Counted from the first letter of the stretch, positions 36,797 through 46,373 are shown. The stretch is DNA of 51,813 nucleotides from JBCBRR01 sp039029235 (GCA_039029235.1 JBCCGO010000001.1:1-51813); one strand, 5' to 3'. The notes: generated by a model not told the origin, from the letters alone. Translations and numbers: made by a program.

Positions 36797-37570
36797 ATGA
36801 TCTTGGTAAAGGGGGAGCATGAGATAAGCCTGATCAGAGCAGCTGCCAATATCCTAAGCAAAACGCTTGGCTTAATGGCACAAGAGATTAAGCCAGGCGT
36901 AACAACAAAAAAACTTGATAGACTAGCCGAAGAGTTTATCAACGACCAGGGAGGTAAGCCTGCTTTCAAAGGGTTTGAAAAATTTCCGGCCTCGCTCTGT
37001 GCCTCTATCAATGAAGTGGCTGCACATGGCATCCCTACCCATCACCCCCTTCGGGAGGGAGACATCGTCGCCATAGACTGCGGGGTTACTTACCAGGGAT
37101 TCTATAGTGACGCAGCTTTTACCTTTCCGGTAGGTATGGTAAGCCAGGAAGCGAGCAATCTCCTGCGTATAACAAAGGGGGCCTTGTACAAAGGCATAAA
37201 ACAAGCTAGCGCAGGGAAACGAACAGGAGATATTGGACAAGCCATTCAAGAACATGCACACAAGCATGGATGCTCCGTAATCAGAATACTGGCAGGGCAT
37301 GGGATTGGGAGAGATTTACACGAAGCCCCTGATATTCCTAATTATGGTAAGCAGGGCAGAGGTATAAAGCTCAAGCCTGGCATGGTGCTTGCCATAGAGC
37401 CCATGATTAACTTGGGGGGATCAGCAGTTGTGCAAGAGAGCGATGGATGGGCCATAAGAACGTTAGACAGAAAACTTTCCGCTCACTTTGAGCACACCAT
37501 TGCGTTGCGTATACATAACACAGAAATTCTAACGACCTATCAGTATATAGAAGAAGCTTCCCAAACTTGA
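36797..37570 (+). CDS. map: Methionine aminopeptidase, type I
   Basis: Map removes the initiator methionine from new proteins. The 257 residues contain the five metal ligands of the family: two aspartates in DCGVTYQGFYSDAAFTFPVG (about 93-112), the histidine in GHGIGRDLHE, and the glutamates in AIEPMI and EHTIALR. It lies 3 nt after secY and 1 nt before infA, the normal Bacteroidota order in which adk is missing. Intact. Confidence 0.97.
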   Translation: MILVKGEHEISLIRAAANILSKTLGLMAQEIKPGVTTKKLDRLAEEFINDQGGKPAFKGFEKFPASLCASINEVAAHGIPTHHPLREGDIVAIDCGVTYQGFYSDAAFTFPVGMVSQEASNLLRITKGALYKGIKQASAGKRTGDIGQAIQEHAHKHGCSVIRILAGHGIGRDLHEAPDIPNYGKQGRGIKLKPGMVLAIEPMINLGGSAVVQESDGWAIRTLDRKLSAHFEHTIALRIHNTEILTTYQYIEEASQT

Positions 37571-37571
37571 T

Positions 37572-37799
37572 ATGGCCAAGATACCCCCCATAGAGCAGGA
37601 CGGCATTGCCGAGGTGGCCCTACCGAATGCAGAGTTTAAAGTACGATTAGCAAATGGCCACCTCGTTAGGGCACATATATCTGGTAAGATGCAAAAGTTT
37701 CATATTAAAATATTTCCTGGCGATAAAGTAAGACTAGAGCTAACGCCTTACGACTTGACCAAAGGGCGCATAGTTCACAGATACAAAGTCCCCCAATAA
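37572..37799 (+). CDS. infA: Translation initiation factor IF-1
   Basis: IF-1 blocks the A site of the small subunit during initiation. The 75-residue OB-fold protein shows EVALPNAEFKVRLANGHLVR, AHISGKMQKFHIKIFPGDKV and ELTPYDLTKGRIVHRYK, the family signature. The initial MAKIPPIEQDG is also typical. It lies directly after map (1 nt) and 12 nt before rpmJ. Confidence 0.97.
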   Translation: MAKIPPIEQDGIAEVALPNAEFKVRLANGHLVRAHISGKMQKFHIKIFPGDKVRLELTPYDLTKGRIVHRYKVPQ

Positions 37800-37811
37800 C
37801 TCCAGCCTACT

Positions 37812-37928
37812 ATGAAGGTAAAAGTATCCATCAAGAAACGCAGTAGCCAGTGTCAGTTTGTACGCAGAAAAGGCAGGCTCTATATCATTAACAAAATGAA
37901 TCCCCGCTTTAAGCAAAGACAAAAATAA
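37812..37928 (+). CDS. rpmJ: 50S ribosomal protein bL36 (zinc-free type)
   Basis: bL36 is the smallest large-subunit protein. This 38-residue gene begins MKVKVSIKKRSSQCQFVRRK and ends with PRFKQRQK, the family's closing motif. Of the four zinc ligands of the classic form, the first cysteine is Ser, the third position is Asn, and the histidine is Phe, leaving a single Cys. It is therefore the zinc-independent type, as usual in Bacteroidota. It lies between infA and rpsM. Confidence 0.96.
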   Translation: MKVKVSIKKRSSQCQFVRRKGRLYIINKMNPRFKQRQK

Positions 37929-37930
37929 GC

Positions 37931-38308
37931 ATGGCCAGAGTATTAGGAGTAGATATCCCCGACCAGAAGCGCAGCGAGGTTGCCCTTACCTATATTTTTG
38001 GTATTGGTCGTAATTTAGCGATCAAAATTTTAGCACAAGCAAATATTGATAAAGACAAACGAGTGGCTGACTGGTCTGAAGAAGAGTCCAAGCAGCTCAG
38101 AGCCATTATCAATGAGCAATACAAAGTAGAAGGGGCGCTGAGGTCAGAAATTCGTTTGAATATCAAAAGACTCATAGACATTAGGAGCTACAGAGGCAGG
38201 AGGCATGCCATCGGGCTGCCTGTCAGAGGCCAGCAGACCAAGAACAATGCCAGAACGCGCAAAGGCAAACGCAAGACCGTAGCAGGCAAGAAGAAAGTCA
38301 AGAAATAG
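37931..38308 (+). CDS. rpsM: 30S ribosomal protein uS13
   Basis: uS13 bridges the small-subunit head to the large subunit and contacts P-site tRNA. The 125 residues show ARVLGVDIPDQKRSEVALTY, IFGIGRNLAIKILAQANI and the C-terminal GLPVRGQQTKNNARTRKGKR, all family landmarks, ending in a lysine-rich tail. It starts 2 nt after rpmJ and precedes rpsK by 42 nt. Confidence 0.98.
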   Translation: MARVLGVDIPDQKRSEVALTYIFGIGRNLAIKILAQANIDKDKRVADWSEEESKQLRAIINEQYKVEGALRSEIRLNIKRLIDIRSYRGRRHAIGLPVRGQQTKNNARTRKGKRKTVAGKKKVKK

Positions 38309-38350
38309 TTCTTAAGCGCTCCAAGCAGCTTAAGACCCAGCGGCAAAAAC

Positions 38351-38743
38351 ATGGCAAAACCACAGAAAGACAAGCTAAGCAAGAAAAAAGTAAATGTTGG
38401 CCAAGTAGGGCAAGCACACATCAAAGCCACTTATAACAACATTATCATCTCCATGACAACCCAGGAGGGACAAGTAATTGCCTGGTCTTCTGCCGGTAAA
38501 ATGGGCTTTAAAGGCTCCAAGAAGAATACGCCCTATGCAGCCCAAGTATCTGCCAGAGACTGTGCTAAAGTAGCCCATGACTTAGGGCTCCGAAAAATAG
38601 AAGTCTATGCCAAAGGAGCAGGCGTAGGCAGAGAGGCAGCCATCCGAACCATTCAAGACACTGGTATAGAAGTCACCACCATCAAGGACGTGACGCCCAT
38701 ACCGCACAATGGCTGTAGGCCACCTAAGCGTAGGAAACCGTAA
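38351..38743 (+). CDS. rpsK: 30S ribosomal protein uS11
   Basis: uS11 lies on the small-subunit platform near the mRNA exit. The 130 residues contain GQAHIKATYNNIIISMTTQE, WSSAGKMGFKGSKKNTPYAA and the C-terminal DVTPIPHNGCRPPKRRKP, the standard signature. It stands between rpsM (42-nt gap) and rpsD (30-nt gap), as in other Bacteroidota. Confidence 0.98.
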   Translation: MAKPQKDKLSKKKVNVGQVGQAHIKATYNNIIISMTTQEGQVIAWSSAGKMGFKGSKKNTPYAAQVSARDCAKVAHDLGLRKIEVYAKGAGVGREAAIRTIQDTGIEVTTIKDVTPIPHNGCRPPKRRKP

Positions 38744-38773
38744 CCCCCATTAAGTAAAATAATAAACCCCCTT

Positions 38774-39376
38774 ATGGCAAGATACATAGGCCCACGAACC
38801 AGGATATCTAGAAGATATAACGAACCCCTCTTTGGGCCAAGCAAGGCCCTGCAAAAGAAAAATTATCCCCCAGGCCAGCATGGGAAGCGAGGACGTAGAA
38901 AGAAATCAGCCTATGCCCTGCAGCTCATGGAGAAAGGCAAAGCCAAGTACATCTACGGCTTGCTAGAGAGACAGTTTGCCCATGTTTTCCGCAATGCTGC
39001 CAGAAAGAAAGGAATAACCGGCGAAATTCTGCTACAGCACCTAGAAGCACGCTTAGATAACACCGTCTATCGCCTAGGGATAGCCCCAACCAGAAGTGCA
39101 GCCAGACAGCTTGTATCGCACAAACATATCATGGTCAATAGCTCAGTAGTCAATATCCCTTCCTACACGCTAAAGGCGGGAGATATCATCGGATTGCGAA
39201 AAAAATCTCAATCCTTAAAAGCTGTTACAGTGCCCATAGCTGCGCATCACAAAAAATACCCTTGGCTAGCCTGGGATCACAAGCAGATGAGGGGTAAGCT
39301 CATAGCGTTACCCACAAGAGAAGAAATACCTGAGAAGATCAACGAGCAGAGTATTGTAGAGCTATACTCTAAATAA
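38774..39376 (+). CDS. rpsD: 30S ribosomal protein uS4 (zinc-free type)
   Basis: uS4 is a primary 16S rRNA binder and, in E. coli, also an operon repressor. The 200 residues show MARYIGPRTRISRRYNEPLF, YPPGQHGKRGRRKKSAYALQ and the S4 RNA-binding domain RLDNTVYRLGIAPTRSAARQ followed by LVSHKHIMVN. The N-terminal zinc-finger cysteines of the alternative form are absent. rpoA follows after 51 nt. Confidence 0.98.
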   Translation: MARYIGPRTRISRRYNEPLFGPSKALQKKNYPPGQHGKRGRRKKSAYALQLMEKGKAKYIYGLLERQFAHVFRNAARKKGITGEILLQHLEARLDNTVYRLGIAPTRSAARQLVSHKHIMVNSSVVNIPSYTLKAGDIIGLRKKSQSLKAVTVPIAAHHKKYPWLAWDHKQMRGKLIALPTREEIPEKINEQSIVELYSK

Positions 39377-39427
39377 TTTTTCAAGATCTCTTCATTTTTT
39401 AGTCGTACCGTCATAAAGAAAGACACA

Positions 39428-40453
39428 ATGGCAACAATGATTTTCCCAAAACCTGAGCAAGTACTTGTAGAAAAAATAGACGATTATCGGAGCGTATTTA
39501 CTCTAAAGCCCCTTAACAAAGGCTATGGAATAACGATTGGCAATACGCTACGGAGGATATTGTTATCCTCCATGGAAGGCTATGCCATCACCTCCGTGCG
39601 AGTACCTGGTGTACTGCATGAGTATGATACCATCGAAGGCGTTCGGGAAAACATGCAAGAAATAAGTAAAAACCTCCAAGAGGTTAGATTTAAGAAGATC
39701 GGAGACCACGTAAAAGATAAAGTACGCATCCCGATCAGCAAGAAGGAGATGCTTAGCGCCGGTGACATTGCCCAAGCAACCCCTTCATTTACAATCCCTA
39801 ACCCCGAGCTAGTGATCTGCCATATGGACGAATCTGCCAGATTCGAGCTAGAAATTACCGTTGAGCACGGCAGAGACTATCGCAATGCCAGGGACCACGA
39901 GGCAGACAACGCAGTAAAAGGCCTAATCCCCATCAACGCTATTTTTACGCCTATTCGGAATGTGAAGTATGCCATAGAGAAAACAAGAGTAGTCCGCGAG
40001 ACCGACTATGATTCATTGGTACTTGAGATCCAAACAGATGGCACTACCCAACCTGAGGAAGCACTTGAACGCGCTGCCAATATCCTCATAGAGCATTACA
40101 CCTTCCTGGCTGCCAAGGATAACTTCGTAGAAGCTATTACCCCAGAGACACACGAAGTAGATGATAAATCTATATCCCAGAGACTTGCCTTGCTCAAGAC
40201 GCCGATAGAAGACCTACAACTATCCACACGAGTCTATAATTGCCTCCAAAAAGTCAATGTCAGAACATTAGGCGAACTTGTACAGCTGACGGTTCCTACA
40301 ATGGTTAAGTTCAAAAACTTTGGCCGAAAATCACTGAAAGAACTCCAGGCGTTAATAGCTAGCAAGGGCCTTGAGTTTAGTATGGATTTATCAGCATACG
40401 ACGTGGCAGAGCGACCAAACTCATCCGAGCTAGGCACTGCTAGCATGACCTAA
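39428..40453 (+). CDS. rpoA: RNA polymerase alpha subunit
   Basis: Alpha dimerises to start RNA polymerase assembly and contacts activators. The 341 residues hold the N-terminal assembly domain (KGYGITIGNTLRRILLSSME, about 31-50; GVRENMQEISKNLQEVRF), then the C-terminal domain from about 255 (PIEDLQLSTRVYNCLQKVNV, then VRTLGELVQ and FGRKSLKELQ). A short polar tail follows. Length and order match Bacteroidota. rplQ begins 31 nt downstream and closes the cluster. Confidence 0.98.
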   Translation: MATMIFPKPEQVLVEKIDDYRSVFTLKPLNKGYGITIGNTLRRILLSSMEGYAITSVRVPGVLHEYDTIEGVRENMQEISKNLQEVRFKKIGDHVKDKVRIPISKKEMLSAGDIAQATPSFTIPNPELVICHMDESARFELEITVEHGRDYRNARDHEADNAVKGLIPINAIFTPIRNVKYAIEKTRVVRETDYDSLVLEIQTDGTTQPEEALERAANILIEHYTFLAAKDNFVEAITPETHEVDDKSISQRLALLKTPIEDLQLSTRVYNCLQKVNVRTLGELVQLTVPTMVKFKNFGRKSLKELQALIASKGLEFSMDLSAYDVAERPNSSELGTASMT

Positions 40454-40484
40454 GCTACTAGCCAATATAATTCACTGCCCACCT

Positions 40485-40955
40485 ATGAGACACGGAAAAA
40501 AATTTAATTTACTTGGCAGAAACGCAGCCCATAGAAAAGCGCTCTGGGCCAACCAAGCCAAATCACTGATCCTACACAAGCGGATCATGACCACAGTGGC
40601 CAAAGCCAAGGCACTAAGAAAGTTTGTAGAACCGTTGATCACCAAGGCTAGGCGAGATACCACGCACGCCAGGAGAGTTGTTTTCTCTTACCTCCAAGAC
40701 AAGGAGCCAGTAAAAGTACTATTCAATGATATTGCCTATAAGATAGGAGCCCGGCCAGGAGGTTATACACGCATCATCAAGATGGGGACACGACCAGGCG
40801 ATAATGCAGCCATGTGCATGATAGAGCTGGTAGATTATAACACACTGTACCAGCGCACCAAGCCTAGAGCAGCTAGAACCAGCAACGATAGCGACAACGA
40901 GACTTCTCAGGCAAGCAGGCCAGTCGTCCTCATAGACCCCGAAGAGAGCAGGTAA
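40485..40955 (+). CDS. rplQ: 50S ribosomal protein bL17
   Basis: bL17 contacts the tunnel exit region of the large subunit. The 156 residues begin MRHGKKFNLLGRNAAHRKAL and carry LILHKRIMTTVAKAKALRKF, then IGARPGGYTRIIKMGTRPGD. The C-terminal 30 residues are a hydrophilic, serine/asparagine-rich extension beyond the roughly 120-residue core, common in this phylum. It is the last gene of the ribosomal cluster; decayed sequence follows. Confidence 0.97.
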   Translation: MRHGKKFNLLGRNAAHRKALWANQAKSLILHKRIMTTVAKAKALRKFVEPLITKARRDTTHARRVVFSYLQDKEPVKVLFNDIAYKIGARPGGYTRIIKMGTRPGDNAAMCMIELVDYNTLYQRTKPRAARTSNDSDNETSQASRPVVLIDPEESR

Positions 40956-41159
40956 AGAGCCTTAGTAAGAGTAGCAAGGGCAGAAGTGTAAGCATTGAAT
41001 CAGCACAGCCAATGAAACGAGCAAAGTAGAGCCATCTTAGAACGCTTGTTACTGACTAGCTGGTATCAAATAAGTGAAAATATAGACATCAGGCACATTT
41101 TTGTTCAAATTTTGGGCGAAATATAAATTATCCCTGCCAATTCACGAGCACCCCACCCC

Positions 41160-41516
41160 GCTGCCTGGGGGAACCTTTCAGCTGCCCCCAAACTTACCTG
41201 CCCGCAATGGAGTTGCTCGGAAGTTAACTATAGCTTCCTCCTATATGATTAGCAGCGAAGCTGTTCTGGGAATCTAGGAACTTGCTAAGTATGATAGCTG
41301 GCTTTGACGTGAAGTTAATATAAAACCACTCCTAGCAACCTGTAAAAACCTCTCTCTGCAGCCTGGAGGCATCTTCCAGGTGACTCCAGACTTTTCCTCC
41401 CCGTTCTGGAGTTATCTGGGAGTCGGCTAGATCCTCCTCGTACATGCTTAAAAGAGAAGTCGCTTTTAGGATCTAGGAACTTCCTAAGTATGATGGCTAG
41501 ATTTGAGAAGAAGTTA
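41160..41516. repeat. Two diverged direct repeats of about 158 bp, spaced 198 bp apart
   Basis: Copy A (41160-41317) and copy B (41358-41516) align over their whole length at an offset of 198-199 bp. Both begin with GC[T/A]GCCTGG, continue through a GGAGTT[G/A] segment and a CCTCCT segment, then share AGGAACTT.CTAAGTATGAT (41278-41294 and its equivalent in B), and end with GAAGTTA. By eye about two thirds of bases agree. A third partial head lies at 41655-41673 and another at 25331-25365. Each head can form a short CCTGG...CCAGG hairpin. No open frame spans them. They may be relics of a mobile or non-coding element. Confidence 0.65.
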
Positions 41517-41802
41517 CAGCACTTACTCGGAAGATGCAAGTGCCTAGCAGTCCACAACTTCCAGCCTAAGTTCCTCACAGCAAGCCTAGCTGCGCGCAGG
41601 GGAGCCCAAAGGCTCTGAAGGGTGGGCGGAGGAGATCTGATTCCCTACCCTGCACAGCCTGGGGGTGACTTCCCTCCCAAAAACTGATCCAAATTAAGTG
41701 AGAATTTTATATACACTAAAACGAGACCAGTAAATGAAGGCATCTCACATCATATGGCTAACATTTGCTATCTTTACATTGCCCCCCTAAAGACCAACAA
41801 CC
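41517..41802. other. Intergenic stretch with a partial repeat head
   Basis: About 290 bp between the tandem repeat and the ATPase pseudogene. It contains a partial copy of the repeat head (CAGCCTGG at 41655, followed by GACTTCC) and otherwise no supported gene. The 204 bp before copy A (40956-41159) are likewise empty. Confidence 0.4.
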
Positions 41803-43418
41803 ATGAAGAAGCTACCTATTGGCATTCAAAGCATTTAAGAGAATACGTACCGAAGATTACATCTATGGCGACAAGACCCAGTTTGCCCTTGAGCTCATCG
41901 AAGGAGATGCTCCTCACTATTTCCTCGCTCGTCCCCGTCGCTTTGGCAAGTCCCTGTTCCTGAGTACTCTAAAAGAGATATTCAAAGGTAACAAAGTCCT
42001 CTTTGAAGGATGCCATATCGCTAAGAGCAGCTATAACTGGCAACCTTATCCTGTCTTGCATCTGAACCTAGTAGCCGTACTCAATGCAAATACCGAAAAG
42101 CTGGAAGCCAGTTTACAGAGAAGTATAGATGAACTAGCCGATGAGTATGAGATAGAAGTAGAAATCCCTTCAGCTCAGGAAGGCCTCCAAAAACTTATTA
42201 AATCCCTCGCTAGCAAGGGACGCGTGGCAGTGCTCATCGATGAGTATGACAAGCCTATTATTGACAACTTGCACAACTTAGCAGTGGCAGAAGACAACCG
42301 TAGGCTCCTGCAGGCTTTCTTCGGGGTGCTCAAAATCTTGATAAACACATCAAGTTCACCTTTATAACAGGGATCAGTAGGTTTTCTAAGGTCTCTCTTT
42401 TCTCCCAGGCCAATCACTTGAATGACATCAGCATGGACGCCAAGTATGCCGCTATGATGGGCTATACCCAAGAGGAGGTCGGACAGTACTTTGACAAGCA
42501 CGTGCAGGCTACTAAACAAGATAGAAACCAGCAAGGGCAGCCATCGACTGAAGAAGAGGTCTTAGCAGAAATCAAGGCCTGGTACAATGGCTACCGCTTC
42601 TCAAGCGAGAAAATTTATGTCTACAATCCTTTCTCTACACTGAACTATCTTAGTAAAAAGAAGCCCAAGAGTTACTGGTATGCCACTGGCACACCTGCTT
42701 TCCTGTTACGTGAAATAAAGCAACGTCCCCAAGAAGCTGCCTCGTTAAGTCAAATGATCGCTACGCAAAGCAGGCTTTCCGATATCAGTGAAGTAGATAC
42801 CCCCCCCTACCAGCCCTCATGTTTCAGACAGGATATCTCACTATTCAAGATTACAAAGTAGACTTGGATGCGTATCAGCTAGACTTTCCGAATAAAGAGG
42901 TCAGAGACGCCTTCTTTGGTTCTATGCTAGCAGCACTGGGAGAGCTTGACTCCTGGGTGGTCAATCGCTTGGCTAAGCAGCTCCAAGAAGCACTCAACGA
43001 TCTAAATATAGCGTCCTTTGTCGCGATTATCAATGCCCAATTCGCCAAAATTCCTTATCATGCTGCTCAACATGCTAGGGCAGGGTCTATCAGGCGCTTT
43101 TCTTGATTTTTTTAGAGCTCTCAGGGATCAAGGCCCAAGGAGAGGTGGTCACTAACAAAGGACGTATTGATGTACTGTGTGAGCTAGAAGAAATGTTCTA
43201 CATTTTTGAGCTCAAAGTGGAACAGGAGGCCGCGATCGCGATGGAGCAGGTCCTACGTCAGGAATACAGTCAAAGGTACAGGCAGCAAGGGAAAAAGATC
43301 GTAGTGATGGGTGTTAGCTTCTCTTCTACCACTCGTGATATTGCTCACTGGGCAAGGGAAGCTCCTGGATGAGCACGGAGCGTTGATCCGTAAACTAGCT
43401 CCTGCAGCTAAGCAGTAG
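41803..43418 (+). pseudogene. AAA-ATPase/PD-(D/E)XK nuclease family gene with five frameshifts
   Basis: The intact family (AAA-ATPase-like plus PDDEXK_9 domains) is expanded in Bacteroidota symbionts; its function is unclear. The pieces, in order, are MKKLPIGIQ (start 41803), FKRIRTEDYIYGDKTQFALE with the Walker A-like RPRRFGKS, LIDEYDKPI, then FTFITGISRFSKVSLFSQAN, WYNGYRFSSEKIYVYNPFST, LMFQTGYLTIQDYKVD, and the nuclease part NKGRIDVLCELEEMFYIFEL with ELK. Single-base frame changes lie near 41828, 42333, 42800-42807 (a C run), 43083 and 43350; the last readable stop is at 43416-43418. The protein could not be made whole. Confidence 0.9.
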
Positions 43419-44077
43419 GCCTTAGCCTTGCCTTTTGTTGCTCCGTTGACAGCCGATTACACTGATAGGGAAAATAGCTTTTTACACAGCCCCAGAGGGG
43501 GCTACTTGAAGATCATCACACGCTGTGCAAGAGCAGGACAAATTACTCAATACCCGGATCTTAGATGTAGTAGTTTTAATTTAATCTTACAGTTATTAAC
43601 TTTACGAAGACTTAGCATTTGTAAGTTTCGTATTTTTGTCAGCAGATTAATCAGCCCAGTATAAAAAACTACCCCCAAGATGTACTACCGATCCCATGGT
43701 GCAGGAAATGTAAGAAAAAACAGGCGCAGGACTGCAGCATGCTTAACCTCCACCAGGCAGCGCCATAGCTACTTACGCTATGTCTATGTATATCCCAGGC
43801 TCCAAACAAGTGAGGATACCATCTAAATAGACTATAGAAAAGCAGGGCAACTGCCTTGGAAGTTAGCGAAGTTGGCTAGCAAAGCTCCCGTTTTGCTAGA
43901 TTGCGTTACGTGTGATTTTTCACGTACTTTATAACAATCGGCTAGCTACTTATATCTTGCATACACTGCGGAGCGATGCTACTATGACCCACATCGGCGC
44001 TCAAATCCATTCACTTATATCCGCAGAACCTCTATAAACTCCTAGCACAACGACCTTATTTACAAAGCATCAAATTT
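43419..44077. other. Intergenic stretch upstream of ftsH
   Basis: About 660 bp with no supported gene. It includes a small hairpin, ACGTG...CACGT, near 43908-43925. It must hold the ftsH promoter; TAGATTGC near 43898 is a weak match to the -7 element. The first part follows directly on the ATPase pseudogene. Confidence 0.4.
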
Positions 44078-46072
44078 ATGAAACTAAGCAAAAGTAAATT
44101 CCCACAAAGGCCCAGATCAGGGATTTGGGTTATTCTTCCTTTGCTCCTCTTCGTCATAAGCACGCTCCTCAGCAATAGGCAGGCTCCTGTTACTATCTCA
44201 GAAAGAAAGTTTGAGCACATGATGCTCAGCAAGGACGTTCAGAAGGTGATATTTATTACGAACAAAAAAGTCGTTGAGGTTACACTCAAGCCAGAAGCTC
44301 TTACCAAAGAGCCCTATAAGACTGAGCTGCAAAGGCGAACCTATTTTGCTTTTACCACCAAACAAGCTCCTCATTACTGCTTTATTATGCCTTCCTTCGA
44401 GGTATTTGATAAGAACTTCAGGCAGATAGAAGCTAGGATTGAGCCTGAAAATCAGCTTGGCTATACATCCGAAGAACACTATGATGCGATACGCTTCATC
44501 CTTGATTGGGGCCTTTTACTTATACCCCTGGCTGCACTTTGGCTTTTAATGAGTAGGATATCAGGTGGCGTAGGGCCTGGTAGCCAGATCTTCAACTTTG
44601 GTAAATCAAGAGCTGCGTTATTTGATACTGAGAGCAATATTAAAGTGACCTTTAATGATGTGGCCGGGCTGCAAGAGGCCAAAGAAGAAATCAAAGAAAT
44701 TGTAGCCTTCCTGAAAAATCCTGAAAGGTTCACCAAGCTGGGTGGCAAAATACCTAAAGGAGCCTTGTTGATAGGCCCCCCAGGCACAGGAAAAACATTG
44801 CTAGCCAAGGCGGTTGCAGGAGAAGCTGGGGTGCCTTTCTTTTCTCTATCAGGTTCAGATTTTGTAGAGCTGTTTGTAGGCGTAGGGGCAGCACGTGTGC
44901 GAGATCTTTTTGAGCGAGCCAAAGCAAAAGCCCCGGCTATCGTCTTTATTGATGAGATCGATGCAGTTGGTCGATCCAGAGGGCGAGAGCAGCTATCTGG
45001 CGTTAACGATGAACGAGAAAATACCTTGAATTCACTTTTGGTAGAAATGGATGGGTTTGGTACAGGCTCAGGTGTTATCATCTTGGCAGCTACTAACCGG
45101 CCTCGTGTGCTGGATCAAGCCCTACTACGTCCTGGGAGGTTTGATCGGCAAATAAGCCTTGATAAGCCTGACATTGTTGATAGAGAGGCCATTCTGAAGG
45201 TACACCTCAGGCCCTTACAACTGGCCCAGAGTGTGGATACCAAGAAACTGGCTGCCCAAACGCCTGGCTTTGCAGGTGCAGAGCTAGGTAATATTTGTAA
45301 CGAAGCTGCTTTGATTGCTGCTAGGAAGAACAAAGAGCGAGTAGACATGGAGGACTTCCAGGACGCCATTGACCGTGAAATTGGCGGCCTGGAAAAGAAA
45401 AATAAAATCATATCACCCCAAGAAAAACGTATTGTAGCCTATCATGAAGCCGGCCATGCCGTGTCAGGCTGGTTTCTGGAGCATGCTGATCCGCTCGTCA
45501 AGATCAGCGTCGTCCCTAGAGGAGCTGCTGCTTTAGGTTATGCCCAGTACCTGCCCAAGGAACAGTTTCTCTACCAGACAGAGCAACTTCTCGATACGTT
45601 GTGTATGGCACTAGGTGGTAGAGTGGCCGAAAAAATTACTTTCGGCAAGGTATCCACCGGTGCTTTGAATGACTTAGAACGCGTTACGAAGGTGGCCTAT
45701 AGTATGGTCACCGTATATGGGATGAATAAAAAGATTGGACCTATATCTTTCCACGATCCCGGACAGCCGGAGTATAGCTTTACCAAGCCCTACTCTGAGC
45801 ATACTGCACGAACCATCGATGAAGAGGTGAGAAACATAGTCGATAAGGCTTACAAGCGTACCCAAGAGCTCTTAATAGCCAAGCAGGAAGAACTAGAAGC
45901 TGTAGCAACAGCACTGCTACAAAAGGAAATTATCTTCCAGCAGGATCTAGAGCAACTCATTGGCCCAAGGCCCTACCCTAAGGATGAGGCTGCTGTAAGC
46001 AAAAAACTTACAATAGCAGCGCAAGATGAGGAGTCAAGATTTGAAGAGAACACGGAAAAATGTGCGACCTAA
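44078..46072 (+). CDS. ftsH: ATP-dependent zinc metalloprotease FtsH
   Basis: FtsH is a membrane-anchored AAA+ protease that removes damaged membrane proteins and some regulators. The 664 residues begin with a membrane helix (about 15-30, GIWVILPLLLFVISTLL), a periplasmic part, and a second helix (about 146-162, WGLLLIPLAALWLLM). The AAA+ domain follows, with Walker A GPPGTGKT (233-240) and Walker B IVFIDEIDA, the SRH with ATNRPRVLDQALLRPGRFDR, and the zinc-binding HEAGH (456-460). All catalytic parts are intact. It stands as a single gene. Confidence 0.98.
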   Translation: MKLSKSKFPQRPRSGIWVILPLLLFVISTLLSNRQAPVTISERKFEHMMLSKDVQKVIFITNKKVVEVTLKPEALTKEPYKTELQRRTYFAFTTKQAPHYCFIMPSFEVFDKNFRQIEARIEPENQLGYTSEEHYDAIRFILDWGLLLIPLAALWLLMSRISGGVGPGSQIFNFGKSRAALFDTESNIKVTFNDVAGLQEAKEEIKEIVAFLKNPERFTKLGGKIPKGALLIGPPGTGKTLLAKAVAGEAGVPFFSLSGSDFVELFVGVGAARVRDLFERAKAKAPAIVFIDEIDAVGRSRGREQLSGVNDERENTLNSLLVEMDGFGTGSGVIILAATNRPRVLDQALLRPGRFDRQISLDKPDIVDREAILKVHLRPLQLAQSVDTKKLAAQTPGFAGAELGNICNEAALIAARKNKERVDMEDFQDAIDREIGGLEKKNKIISPQEKRIVAYHEAGHAVSGWFLEHADPLVKISVVPRGAAALGYAQYLPKEQFLYQTEQLLDTLCMALGGRVAEKITFGKVSTGALNDLERVTKVAYSMVTVYGMNKKIGPISFHDPGQPEYSFTKPYSEHTARTIDEEVRNIVDKAYKRTQELLIAKQEELEAVATALLQKEIIFQQDLEQLIGPRPYPKDEAAVSKKLTIAAQDEESRFEENTEKCAT

Positions 46073-46183
46073 AGCAAAAAGCCATTAAAGCAGAAGAGCA
46101 ACCATGAATAATTGGCGTGCCCCTCTGCTAATGATTCAAACAAAGTATCCTTTGGTCTTACTGTGGAAGTAAGTCAAGGAATC

Positions 46184-46209
46184 AGCCTCTTGTTTGTCCT
46201 TAAGAGGCT
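46184..46209. terminator. Hairpin between ftsH and a convergent small gene
   Basis: AGCCTCTT (46184-46191) and AAGAGGCT (46202-46209) are perfect inverted copies around a ten-base loop. It lies 112 nt past ftsH and overlaps the stop codon of the minus-strand 57-residue gene, so it could end transcripts from both sides. No long T run follows on either strand. Confidence 0.4.
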
Positions 46210-46373
46210 TGAGTACTTTTGCTTTCTGTGGCATTTGCATCTTTTTTAGCATCCGCCTCTTGAGTTGTCTTTGCAGCTTCATTGCCCTTAGAAGAGCTTC
46301 TATTTCTCAGGACCAGCATGGCTCCCAATAATACCGCTACTATGACAACACCAATGATTATATTCCTTCTCAT
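46200..46373 (-). CDS. Small membrane-anchored protein of unknown function
   Basis: This 57-residue frame begins MRRNIIIGVVIVAVLLGAML, one clear membrane helix (about 5-22) after two arginines, and continues with a hydrophilic tail rich in Ala, Lys, Ser and Thr (RSSSKGNEAAKTTQEADAKK). The layout suggests an inner-membrane protein with an exposed tail, or a signal anchor. I do not recognise a family. Its reality is supported by the strong hydrophobic-then-polar pattern and an ATG start. It runs convergent to ftsH. Confidence 0.6.
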   Translation of the reverse strand: MRRNIIIGVVIVAVLLGAMLVLRNRSSSKGNEAAKTTQEADAKKDANATESKSTQAS

